Positions 53,391 to 63,988 of a DNA stretch of 64,000 nucleotides are shown in pieces. Each line of letters begins with the position of its first letter. The first letter of the stretch is position 1. The stretch lies in the NCBI GenBank assembly GCA_964036195.1, contig OZ038451.1, forward strand, positions 28,661,927-28,725,926, read 5' to 3'. The stretch comes from Sphaerolaimus hirsutus. Its lineage: Eukaryota > Nematoda > Chromadorea > Monhysterida > Sphaerolaimidae. Position numbers and translations under genes: made by a program. The notes under the pieces were generated by a model that was given only the letters and a program-made list of their open reading frames with translations, was not told where the DNA came from and searched no databases.

Positions 53391-53560
53391 GATTCAAAGA
53401 TGGACCAAAGTTGAATTTGACTTGAGAAATCACAGGGGATTCATTTGCATCATACTGACAGTATTATACGTTTTATGCCATGCTTTTTTATAAGTGTGTG
53501 ATAATCTAGTGAGTGTGATTATCTAATGTAAAAACAAATTATGATAAAAAGTGCATTTAC

Positions 53561-54163
53561 TAAACTCGGCAGACATTATGGAACTCAATGGTCTAAGGAA
53601 TTTTTGTACGAGTGCGGTATAAACCAACGATAGGGTCATATGTGAATTTGGCCCACGTCCAAGTCGCTCTGCGTTTCAGACAAATGAGAGCGAAAAACGC
53701 AGGTTTCATGTTCGCGTCACTGATTATCGCTGTAAATCGACCGGAAATGATCACAAATGGCCGCCCGTACACTAGTTGACACATTTGCGATCATTTCCGG
53801 TCACTTAATTGTATTCCACAGACATAATAAGTAACGCAAATATAAATCCTGCGTCTTTCACCTCATTCATATAATACGTAACCCGACGCGTGCCAAAGTA
53901 GCATACCGGATATCTATTACATTCGTCCTTTTTAGGAAGTTGTTAGCACTGTTAGAGCGAGATATCTAGCTTCACGAGTGTCTATTTTTATATCCGTGCT
54001 TAATCCATTTATTTTTCACATTTGAAAGTTCAATCGGTTTTAATAAACTGTGAATCGATCGGAATCCGTCCGTTCGAATTTGAATTTGAGACGTACATAA
54101 AAGTACATCTTACTCGTACTTAAAAGAAGGATAGCTGACTCGTTTCATGTCTGCCGAGTTTAT
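53561..54163. mobile_element. TAAACTCGGCAGACAT inverted-repeat element, third copy (603 bp)
   Basis: TAAACTCGGCAGACAT and ATGTCTGCCGAGTTTA ends. The interior has GCCCACGTCCAAGT and an inner inverted pair GACCGGAAATGATC/GATCATTTCCGGTC. No target duplication is clear. Confidence 0.7.
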
Positions 54164-54690
54164 GTGCAGTGCATCAGATATCAGACATATGCCAAATTAT
54201 ATTTGCAGGAGCTTTCCTTTGCAAATTAAAAGACAATCCCTATCTGCAAATTTCGATCCCAGTGATTAACCGACCACAGCAGAAGTTGTGTATTTTCAAA
54301 AGCCAGCATATCACCTCGGGAGAACCATTCGAGTAAATACGGACTCGACGGACCGCATGCTATGCATTTTTCTGAAGGAAACACTCCATCATGACGTCAT
54401 CATTGATAAAATCAAAATAATTCCAGTAAAAAAGTTGAAAAAACATAAGGGGAAAAACCATTCCTCATTTGTACGCGACTCCGCCTTTTTCTTTTCATGA
54501 AAGTGTACACATAAGTATCCAGCTCGCGCGTTATCGAAAAAGATATAAATAATTTTGGGCGGTCCGCTGAGTATATGTGTTTTGTATATTTAAACAATAC
54601 AAAACAACGCCACAAAAAGATGTCAGTTAATCATAAAAAACATTTATATGGTGATTACCAGAGTTGTTAAAATACCGGTATTTTTGGAAA
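54164..54690. other. Non-coding DNA
   Basis: No supported exon. TTCGAGTAAATACGG near 54330 is a lone family B end. Confidence 0.4.
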
Positions 54691-54698
54691 GCGTATAT

Positions 54699-55488
54699 GG
54701 GGACTTCCGTTCCAAAAGTTCACAAGCGCCAAATCCAGAAAAATCGAGTTAGCTGTGGATTCGACATCCACGTATAATTCTGCCCATTTTGGTTAAAAAA
54801 TCAGTGTTATAGTCCATTTCGTTCCCAAGATACAGTGGTACCGTTTTTCAGAAAAATCACAATTTTCATATCGAAAGTGCACATATCCATCTCAGATCCC
54901 CTATGAAAAACAGGACTTTCATTTCGTAAGTGCACATATCCATGTCGGACCACCTGAGTTTCATTTCATAAGTGCACATATCCAAAAAATAGTTTCATTT
55001 CCAAAAGTGCACGCGTGCTCCGGATCGCTCGCGAAGAGCCGGCCGGATTTCCCATACAAAATAAAGTTTCATTTCCAAATGTGCATACGTGAATTTCCAA
55101 ATTTATTTTGCTCTATAAATCGAGTACGGGTATAAATATAGATCTGAAAATTTAGGTTTGTGTACTTCTCAAAAAGGGCTTCTCAGTGGTGTAATTGGTT
55201 TTGCCCTGCGATGCACCCTTAGGAAGTTATTTACATTTCAAGTTCAAATTTTCAAATTTACTCCTTATTTTGGGTGGTTTACAAAATATGACATAACTCC
55301 CAAAATATTTACCAGCCGACAAAATTTAGGGACACAAAAATTGTAGACAAATGTCCGAGATATCTGAAAAGTGCAGGGCAAGCTTTGTCGCCCAAACATG
55401 GCGCTGCCGGGCCAGCGCCGAACTTTAAAATGTGATTTTGAAAAATCGAAAAATCTGGATATGTTAACTTTTGGAATGAAAGTCCCCA
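54699..55488. mobile_element. TGGGGACTT inverted-repeat element, copy 2
   Basis: TGGGGACTTCCGTTCCAAAA and TTTTGGAATGAAAGTCCCCA ends with TA on both sides. Long shared blocks with 42092-42807. It carries an extra segment (TCGCTCGCGAAGAGCCGG) missing from copy 1. Confidence 0.75.
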
Positions 55489-55719
55489 TATGTAAGCATA
55501 AATACACACTCCAAATGTTGACTATGGATACTGTAAGCGTAAGGTATCTTTAAAATACCTAGGAAAGCGTAAAAAAAGTGTAAGCATAAAAAACATTTTA
55601 GAAAGGGCTCTTGCTGTAGAGCATCGGAAAACGCCCTTGCTTTCACCTTTAGATGATATTAGATGGCTTATCAGATGTATGAACGTGGAGTGATGCACAA
55701 GGAAGTGGTGGAAAAGTGC

Positions 55720-55865
55720 CCTGGCAATGCACCTGGCGCCAGCGCCAACAAAAGGTGTCGTGGTGCTTCTGGCACATGGCGCCATTTTTTCTGGCACCAG
55801 TGGCAAATTGGCAATGGCATTCGAAAAAGCGCCATGGCGGAATCGCGCCATGGCTACCTAGGATC
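55720..55865. repeat. Diverged GCGCC-family remnant
   Basis: TGGCGCCAGCGCCAAC, then CATGGCGCCATTTTTTCTGG and GCGCCATGGC. Terminal repeats are lost. Confidence 0.5.
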
Positions 55866-56184
55866 GAGACCAGGCGAAGCCACATTTTTATGTCAATTAA
55901 AAATTTAGCTAAGGGTATTTTGGGTTGACCTGCAGTAGCCACTAGTGTTATGACATTGTTTATAACTTCATGGATACAGTTGCAATGCTTGGAACGGATG
56001 GCTGAATGATTTCACAGTTATTTTTTGTTAGACACCGTTTACACGGATTTTTTGTGACGACTCAACAACAATAAAATGTTCAATAAGTTGAGTAAAAAGG
56101 TTCCATATTCCTTAGAAAAAGTGGCCAAGTATACCTTCTACCTAAGCGAATATGCAGGCCAAGTTGCAGACTCATGCTTGTAGC

Positions 56185-56344
56185 CATAGGCGGCGCAAGG
56201 TCCCAATTTGTGCTTGTGACATTCACAATCACATTGGCCAAAATTTGACCTTGTGACACTTTTTACATGGTAAACCAGGTATTTCTGCTTGTGACACAGA
56301 AAATGCCGCTTGTGACATTCACAAGCGCACAAGCACTTGCTATG
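56185..56344. mobile_element. hAT-like MITE, CATAGGCGGCG family, copy 2 (160 bp)
   Basis: Starts CATAGGCGGCGCAAGG and ends GCTATG, with the perfect 8-bp duplication CTTGTAGC (56177-56184 and 56345-56352). It shares CTTGTGACATTCACAAGCG with 35837-36178. Confidence 0.8.
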
Positions 56345-56352
56345 CTTGTAGC

Positions 56353-57252
56353 TCAATATTTATAACGTTTGAAAAAAGTTTGCTATTGTCGCTGGCTGTC
56401 GGAGACAGTTCAACAACTGTCTGACAACTGCAAAAGTTTTCAAACGCCTTTGACTCATGAGCCACAAGCACAATTGTGCAATTTGACATGCATATTTGCC
56501 TAGGCAAGATGTATAATTGACAACTTTTTCTCATAAATATGGAACATTTTTACTCAAGCTATTGAACGTTTTCTTTTTGTCGAGTCGTCACAAAAAATCC
56601 GTGTAAACGGGGTCTTATGTGTTCTGGTTCACTTTCATTTTTTGTAGTTTTATACTTTTTCAAAAGTGTATAACTGTGCTGTGTGAAAAAATTTTTTACG
56701 CTTTTAGTACCCAGGTATTTCGGCCAGGAAAGTGTAATAAAGCGTACGGGTATTTTAAGAAAGCGTAAGCGTAAGTATAAATACCCATTTACCCGGGTAT
56801 TTCGGGTACGCGTAAATACGCTTTTGCAACTCTGGGTATTACATGTCCTCAATTTTGTGCTTGCGAGAAAAAAGTTTCCATTTTAACAGCAAACGTGACC
56901 GCAAAGAACATACCAAAATTTCATAAATTTATCACAATGTTTAAGCTTTATCTAGGCCCCTCACCTTTTTCCCCCTTTTCCCCAGACATTAATTTCTTCT
57001 GTTCTTTACTCGCAGATAAGACGAAGTTAGGTAAACATTTTCAAATTCCACCATGCAACAAACATAATATGTATTTATGATATCGAATGTGTCCACAGTT
57101 GATTCTAGTTCAAAATCTTCCACAACGGCCCCTACCCGCCATTTATTTTCCATTAATATAAAAAATGAACTTTGTATCAGAAACATGTCTCATGCAGAAT
57201 GGATAAGTGGATAGAATACATCCTGCCACACATGAATTTTTGTCACAAAAAC
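56353..57252. other. Non-coding DNA with a CAGAGTTG-type hairpin (about 56690-56835)
   Basis: The hairpin reads ATACCCATTTACCCGGGTAT around a symmetric centre and ends CTTTTGCAACTCTG. The remainder is AT-rich with no supported exon. Confidence 0.45.
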
Positions 57253-57260
57253 GCCATGTC

Positions 57261-57863
57261 TAGTGATGTTAAAAGCGCCAGTACTTTGGCGCCAAGCGCC
57301 AGGGCGCTTTTCCGAACCTCAGCGTCAAACCGTTGCAATGTAATTGAGGCGTCTAATTCTAAAAGTCGACAAGTCCACAAAATTCGCTTTTGAGTAAATC
57401 GCATTTTAAGCTTCGTTTTCAATTCCAGGCCCGTCGTGCGTGTCCAATTTGGCTCTCTCATGCTTTCCATCAAGTTCCATATGTTCCGCATGAAGCCAGT
57501 TAAATTAAGTTCATAATTTGATAAATAAATTTGACAAAGTTGATAACTCTCACCGTGATCATTCGCCCAATCATGGCATACTTCGCACAATTTGTCAGAC
57601 GGGCCGAATTTTTAGCTGTACGCGTCCATTTTTTTTTTTTATGTTTGCCCTGCAGCATTTTAATCGCAATTCGCTGCGTCAATTGCCGCTCTGCGCGTTT
57701 TTCACTGTCTGGCGCTTTTTTAAATGCTGGCGCCAGGCGCCAAAGTCGCCACCGATGAATAGCGCCAAGCGCCAAAAGCGCCACAGCATAATGGCGCCAA
57801 GCGACAAAAGCGCCATGGCGCTATTTGCTTTGGCGCTAGCGCCATGGCGTTATTCCATCACTA
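57261..57863. mobile_element. hAT-like element, TAGTGATG/GCGCC family, 603 bp
   Basis: TAGTGATGTTAAAAGCGCC and TTATTCCATCACTA ends, flanked by GCCATGTC and GTCATGTC (seven of eight match). The centre is unrelated unique sequence, unlike the compact copies. Confidence 0.75.
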
Positions 57864-57890
57864 GTCATGTCGCAGCACAGTGCACATACT

Positions 57891-59187
57891 CAACGATGGG
57901 TAAGTTCTCAAATAAAAAACACTTTCTGTGTTTTGAGTTTTTCAAAAATGAATACCTGTGTTTTGAGTTTTTTTCATGAAAAAAACTTGAGTTTCCGTGT
58001 TTTATTTCAGTGTTTTTTGAAAAAACTCAAGTTTTCCTGTAAAAACTCAAGTTTTTTGGTAAAAACTCAAGTTTTCCTGTAAAAACTCAAGTTTTTTGGT
58101 AAAAACTCAAGTTTTTTGGGTAAAAACTCAAGTTTTCTAACAAAAAGTTGCATTTTACAGCATTTTGATGTGAAAACAGGGGTTTTATTATGATATATAG
58201 GTTTTGCTATAGGTTTTGCTGGTATAGATGTTCCACATATTGAGGATCTGCATATTTGTTCATGTGTCAAAAAGTCCACAAAAATATCCACTACAGTCCA
58301 CAAAATTAAAAAAATAAGCATGTCCACTCCACAGCATAAGCATCAACAAAATGTCAAAAAATGACAATTCACACTGTACAATAAAATACTTCAATGGATG
58401 TGCACTGTATGTTGTACTGTGTGATTAAACTGCAACTATAATTGAACATGCACATCGTTGAAGCCTTCAAAGTATCTGAACTACTTACCCGTCCCAAAAC
58501 ACCTCATATTAAATTTCAACAAAAAATCACGTTCAAGAGAAAATGGGTTCATATGGAGATGCCTAGCGCCCAATATCCTGGGCACTGGCTTAAAGGACCC
58601 TCCACACTGTCAGTGGACACTGGCATGCTAAGTATACCACCTTGTCTCCAAAACCACACCGAAACTTGACAGCAGCAAAATCTTTTTAGTTCATCAAATC
58701 ATCACATTCTTTTGCAAAAACCATGTCAGCTCATCAGAAACATGTTTATTGAGAGCCTGATTAATTGACTCATGTAAATACATATAAAAATACTATACAC
58801 ACATACATGATGTATGTTCATACCGTATTTCCTCGAAATANNNNNNNNNNNNNNNNNNNNNNNNNNNNNNNNNNNNNNNNNNNNNNNNNNNNNNNNNNNN
58901 NNNNNNNNNNNNNNNNNNNNNNNNNNNNNNNNNNNNNNNNNNNNNNNNNNNNNNNNNNNNNNNNNNNNNNNNNNNNNNNNNNNNNNNNNNNNNNNNNNNN
59001 NNNNNNNNNNNNNNNNNNNNNNNNNNNNNNNNNNNNNNNNTTTCCGTGTTTCCGTGTTCTCTGAAAAAAAACTCATTTGAGTTTCCGTGTTTGTCAAAAT
59101 TGCTGAGTTTCCGTGTTTCCGTGTTAAACAAAAACACGGAAACTCATTGAGTTTCCGTATTTAATATGTGTGTTTTTGCCATCGTTG
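57891..59187. mobile_element. hAT-like element, CAACGATGG ends, containing an assembly gap
   Basis: CAACGATGGGTAA and TTTTGCCATCGTTG ends are flanked by the perfect duplication CACATACT (57883-57890 and 59188-59195). Subterminal tandem units AAAAACTCAAGTTTT (58020-58135) and GAGTTTCCGTGTTT (59040-59160) mark the two sides. The frame at 58441-58669 has no recognised domain. Confidence 0.85.
58841..59040. other. Assembly gap (200 N)
   Basis: It begins immediately after TACCGTATTTCCTCGAAATA, a family A hairpin end; the other arm is hidden in the gap. Confidence 0.99.
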
Positions 59188-59195
59188 CACATACT

Positions 59196-60000
59196 ACAAA
59201 CTTCATAATTTAAAAATTTGGTAGACACATAAATCAATTATCAATGCACTTGTGTTTACTGGAATAAGTTACTTTCACTCTCAATAAACTATAGTTGACG
59301 AACACCAAATTTCAGTCAACTGAAATGCCATTCAAAATTTATTTATGAGTTGACGAAATTTTTTGTTTTCTGGCGGTGAACTAGTGTGAGCGTGTGCAGT
59401 GCAGCGCCTATTAATCTAAGTGTATTTATCATAATTTAAACAACGCGAATTCCCTTTCTTCACTTCTTCACGTCTGAACTCTGAATTTCCTGTGACACAC
59501 ATGCGGAAATTAGGTCGCCTTTCAAACAAAGACATTTCGAGTGTACTCGTGTGATTTTCGAAATTACGGCAGAAAAATGTCACTACTCAAATCCGCATAG
59601 GATGTTTTTTGCCGACCAAAATCTGTAGATTTATCAATTTTTCATTCTATTCTCGACGGATTTCATTTAAAAAATAATACTTGAATTGCGTGACATTTTT
59701 GACGGTGCATTTATTGATGATTTATCCTTTATATTTGAATTATTTCCGAAATATCCGCTTTTATTTCGCTCAAATTTCATTCGACTTTCACACAGGAAAC
59801 TGAATTAAATCGTGATAACTATTTGCGTGATTACCCAGGGCCCCTATCCGCATTTTGTCACTAGACTTTACATCATTGACTAAAAATGTTCACACTCCAA
59901 GGTCAAAAATGATGAACTGCAACATTGCACAAGTGAATGTGCCGATATATATACCTATACCTACGCTAGTTTACTACCGAAGTTCCAAAAAGATTGTAAA
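59196..60000. other. AT-rich non-coding DNA
   Basis: No exon or repeat that I can support, apart from CTAGTGTGAG-type words related to 60091-60347. Confidence 0.4.
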
Positions 60001-60009
60001 AACGACATG

Positions 60010-60850
60010 TCAATCTTCAATCGTTGACACTTGATGAGCAACTTGTCAATTTTGAATCATTGACACTATGAGCAACTTGTCAATTTTGAATCATTGTGCC
60101 TACACACACTAGTTTTCACCGTGACTTCGTGTGAAAACTGAAATTTTTTCAAATGCAAATTAAAAATCACGGTTAAATGATTTGATTTTATTTAAATTTG
60201 AGTTTAAATAAATGATAGTTAAACTTTGAAAATTTGAAAAGTAAAACACATAAAGCATACAAAATGAGTAGGCTGGATGTCGCCATGTCGCCATTTCAGT
60301 TTTCACATCAGTCACGGTGAAAACTAGTGTGTGTGGGGCTATTGTCACTATGAGTAACTTGTCAATTTTGAATCATTGTCACTATGAGCAACTTGTCAAT
60401 TTTGAATCATTGTCACTATGACTATGAGCAACTTTTCAATTTTGAATCATTGTCACTATGAGCAACATGTCAATTTTGAATCATTGTCACCATGAGCAAC
60501 TTGTCAATTTTGAATCATTGTCACTATGAGCAACTTGTCAATTTTGAATCATTGTCACTATGAGCAACTTGTCAATTTTGAATCATTGTCACTACGAGCA
60601 ACTTGTCAATTTTGAATCATTCACATTTCATGAGCAACTTGTCAATTTTGAATCATTGAAATTTGATAAGCAACTTGTCAATTTGAACCATTAACATTTG
60701 ATGAGAAACTTGTCAATTTTGAATCGTTGACACTTGGGCAACTTGCCAATTCTGAATCATTGACATTTGAGGAACAACTTGTGAATATTGAGTTATTGAC
60801 ATTTGACGAGCAACTTGTCAATTTTGAATCCTTGACAATTGTCGAGCAAC
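60010..60850. repeat. Minisatellite, 34-bp unit, interrupted by a foldback
   Basis: The unit is CTATGAGCAACTTGTCAATT followed by TTGAATCATTGTCA. It is regular at 60350-60600 and degenerate on both sides. A foldback (about 60091-60347) with CACACTAGTTTTCACCGTGA and its inverse TCACGGTGAAAACTAGTGTG has inserted into the array. Confidence 0.85.
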
Positions 60851-61142
60851 TTTTCCTGATTCCTGACGCGCATCTTGCCACTGGACAAAGTGCGAAATTC
60901 CATTCCCCTCTCACACTCAACTGCGGGTGGAATATTATTACACACGCACTTGTGGAAATCTTGACTTCACAATACTGAGAGTCGGAAATGTCTACCTACC
61001 TAGGATATTATCAGGTTTAATCCAGGAAAGATAATAGAATAGATGAAACGATAATTGGTACGTTCAACAAACCCACATAATGCAATTTGAATCTGTACAC
61101 TTACCTACCCCATCTGTTTTACCAGGGTGGGTAAGTGTTATA

Positions 61143-61736
61143 TAGGGTGTCAACTTTCCGTTTTCCGTTTTCCGTTTCCGCTTTCCGCATGCAAATTTTT
61201 TTCCGTTTCCGTTTCCATTTTCCAGCTGCTAAATTTTTTTCCATTTCCGTTTCCGTTTTTCCGGCCAATTTTCCGTTTTCCGGCAAATTTTTTCAGTTTT
61301 TCCGCCTCTTTCCGTTTTCCGGTTCAATTGTCTGTTTTTCCAACTTTTTTCCCATTACCAGCTCAATTTTCTGTTTTCTGTTTAAGCCAAACTGGTAAAA
61401 ATGCATACAGGTTCTCAATGAAGTGAATTTTTTCTATTTCTAGTGAGATTTCACCAAATTTTTTTAATTCAGGATAAATTTCTGCAATTTTTTTCTCCAT
61501 TTCTGGCAAAATTTCAGCAAATTTTTTTCCGTTTCCGGCATAATTTCAGCAAATTTTTCTGTTTCCATTTCCGTTTTCTGGCCTTCCATTTTACCGTTTT
61601 CCGTTTCCCGGCAAGTGCAAAATTTTTTCCGTTTCCCGGCAAGTGCAAAATTTTTTCTGTTTCCGTTTCCGTTTTCCGGCATGTGCAAAAAATTTTCCGT
61701 TTCCGTTTCCGCCAAAAAGTTTTTGTTCACACCCTA
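61143..61736. mobile_element. hAT-like element, TAGGGTGT ends, 594 bp
   Basis: TAGGGTGTCAAC and TTCACACCCTA ends are flanked by the perfect duplication GTGTTATA (61135-61142 and 61737-61744). The interior is almost entirely TTTCCGTTTTCCGGCA-type repeats; open frames in it are composition artefacts. Confidence 0.88.
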
Positions 61737-62014
61737 GTGTTATACATAATGTGCAATTTATATACCACTGAACTTTGAAAAGTCAGTATGAATACCGATA
61801 TTATTTATTTGTATAATTTTAGACCGTATCGCGTTAAGAGTGTGTTACATTTTTGTATTTATTTATTATTGCGTTTTTTGGAAATCCTTGGCCGCTGAAC
61901 AAACACACATAAATACTCAAGTGGACACTTCCTCCGTATATAAAACTAATGGTCGAAATGTTTTGCAGAACCATAAAAATATATAAACTTGGTAAAGCTG
62001 TCTCTCAAGTACCG

Positions 62015-62100
62015 TAATTCCTCGAAATACCCCAGGGGGCTTTTTTATTTATTTGTCATTTATTTTTCGCCAGCAAAATGTGAGGGCTATTCGGGAATGA
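62015..62100. repeat. Family A remnant
   Basis: CCGTAATTCCTCGAAATACC, then TTATTTTTCGCCAGCAAAAT, the usual inner words; the right end is missing. Confidence 0.5.
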
Positions 62101-62264
62101 ATCAGGCCAGTCCTGTTCAGGCTTAGTTTACTCATTCAGAGCTGGGACTGGGGGCAGTCCCGCACTGTGTAAAGTGTAAAGTAAAGTGTCAATAGACATG
62201 TAAAATGTAAATTAAAATGTATGACATTTACATGACATTTGACTAGTAATTTCACATGACATGA

Positions 62265-62315
62265 CTTTTCCTTGGCGCTAGCGCCAGCCAGGCACCAGCG
62301 CCATGGCGCTTTTAC
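62265..62315. repeat. Short GCGCC-family remnant
   Basis: TTGGCGCTAGCGCCAGCC and CAGCGCCATGGCGCTTTT without terminal repeats. Confidence 0.5.
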
Positions 62316-62454
62316 ACTTTACTGTGCACACGTTATTGCACACTTTGCTAAATCTGACACATTACTTTGCACTTAGCAGGGTGCTGGACTGCCACCAGGG
62401 TGTATTTCGGAGAGAGGGGGGGGGGGGTGTTAACTTATGTAAAGAATCTGTATA

Positions 62455-62623
62455 CCGTATTTCCTCGAAATCCCCCCCCCCCCCGTCTAGAAATACCCCC
62501 CTCAAAATGGCCACTATGAATTTATTAGCCCCCCCTCGAAATGGCCCCCTCGTTTAAATACCCCCCCTCAAAATTCTCACTCTGAAACAATCACCCCCCG
62601 GGGGGTATTTCGAGGAAATACGG
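62455..62623. mobile_element. Family A MITE (complete, 169 bp, TA target)
   Basis: CCGTATTTCCTCGAAATCCC and GTATTTCGAGGAAATACGG, each bordered by TA. The interior is C-rich with repeated CCCCCCTCGAAAT units. It is the best-preserved family A copy in the window. Confidence 0.75.
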
Positions 62624-62981
62624 TAGGTAGGTGTTTAATTCGAGATACCTAATACAATAATTGATACCACATATAGCACTAAGAAATGGCCCATTTCATG
62701 GATATATAAATTGACTGTAATTCGAATGTTCCACGCAGCTGCGGCAATTTCGTTTTATTGTTTTCACACGCACTAAATATTTTAAGCAGATAAATCATGG
62801 AATTCAATGCAATTTTCGCTTGCAAATTTTTACTGAATTGGTATTCCGCAAGATTTCAAGCCATTACTCCTGAAATTACCATTTTTGTTGTCGTATTGAA
62901 ATTTTACATTAACCATTATAAATACTCGAATTTGTCGATAATTTTATCGATAAAAAGTCTCAATTTATTTACCATTCAGAA

Positions 62982-63140
62982 ATGACCACATACGGCCGTC
63001 GGGGGCAGAGAGTAGCTGTTTTCATTATTACAGTGTTCTGCATTTGTCTACTTTCGCTGCAGTTATTCGTGGCCTATTCAAAACAAATTGTCAGTGAACA
63101 GGATGATATTTTGATACCCGAAAATGATCTTCAATCTGAG
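62982..63140 (+). CDS. First exon of a small type II membrane protein gene
   Basis: From ATG (62982, context AGAAATGAC) to the donor GAG/GTGAAG there are exactly 53 phase-0 codons. A short basic cytosolic N-terminus (TTYGRRGQR) precedes about 21 hydrophobic residues (VAVFIITVFCICLLSLQLFVA). It continues into an acidic stem (EQDDILIPEND). This is a signal-anchor arrangement, as in Golgi glycosyltransferases or sulfotransferases, but no catalytic domain is visible. The next exon is at 63755 in phase. Confidence 0.65.
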
Positions 63141-63179
63141 GTGAAGTTTTAGAATACTGTAACTTTGTGAACTCTAAAT

Positions 63180-63550
63180 GCTCGATTTCTTCCCCTCCCT
63201 CAAATATCCCCCTCTTGAACCCTTTTGAGTAGTCCCCTTGAAAACAGCCCCCTTGAATAATTCCCCCTTTAATGTATCCCATGAATGGTTCCCCCTTGAA
63301 TAATGCCTTTCACTGAATAATTATCCTTGAGAAGTTCCCCATTGAATAGTCCCCCTTTGAATAGTTCCCCCCTGAATGGATCCACATTGAGTATTTTCCC
63401 CTGAACAGACCCCCTTGAATTGTACCGCCTAGAATAGACCCCCTTGAAAAGATCACCTTAAATAGATCCCCTTGGATAGATCACCTTGAATAGTTCCCCT
63501 CTTGAGTAGATCCCCTTGAATAGACGTTTAAATAGACCTTGAATAGATGT
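63180..63550. repeat. Degenerate tandem repeat of CCCCCTTGAATAGT type (intron)
   Basis: Units of about 13-17 bp (TCCCCCTTGAATAGT and variants) repeat for about 370 bp. The wording is that of family B MITEs, suggesting local expansion of a MITE arm. Confidence 0.75.
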
Positions 63551-63754
63551 TTGTTTTGTGGGGACAGAATGGAAAGTTGCAAATGTACCAAAGTCCTTAA
63601 AGTATTAGGTAAATAAATTTACAATTACATGTGTAAATCAATTTACAATCTAGCTTATTGTAGTAGTTGATACAATCAAGTGCGATCAAATGCTACATTA
63701 TGATAAAACTACAAATTATCAAACATTCATCAATTTCCAAAAAAAAAATCGCAG

Positions 63755-63988
63755 CACCGCAACATGCTCACCGGCACATCGATCGGTTACAATCCGGAAT
63801 TGTGCTTACTAAAAGCACATCAAAAAAACAGACCTCCAAATGAAAAAGAATGTGCTGAAATCGTAGATGGCACTGGCGATGGCTGTGCAAAAAGGACTTG
63901 GGAAAAAGCACAATTTCCGCCCAGACTAGATGATTCAAAATTGGTGGATATTGACTGCGGCTGGATCACTTCGGCACCAGGGATGTAA
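63755..63988 (+). CDS. Second exon of the type II membrane protein gene
   Basis: The acceptor AAAAATCGCAG precedes 77 phase-0 codons ending in TAA at 63988. The luminal peptide has four cysteines (CLLKAHQ, ECAEI, GDGCAK, DCGW) and a charged middle. I do not recognise the family. With the first exon it would make a protein of about 130 residues. A donor inside the exon (TTG/GTGGAT near 63942) could instead lead to exons beyond the window. Confidence 0.55.
   Translation, partial: HRNMLTGTSIGYNPELCLLKAHQKNRPPNEKECAEIVDGTGDGCAKRTWEKAQFPPRLDDSKLVDIDCGWITSAPGM

Noticed and set aside
57518..57979. A 153-codon plus-strand frame
   Set aside because: It crosses the end of one hAT-like element into the next and includes GCGCC and TTTTGAGTTT repeats; not a gene.
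58010..58140. Regular short repeats that could suggest a CRISPR array
   Set aside because: Units are directly adjacent with no unique spacers, inside a eukaryotic hAT-like element.
58441..58669. A 75-codon frame inside the CAACGATGG element
   Set aside because: No recognised domain or splice context; probably chance.
61127..61778. Phe/Pro-rich frames of up to 111 codons
   Set aside because: Products of TTTCCGTTTTCCG repeats in the TAGGGTGT element; composition artefact.
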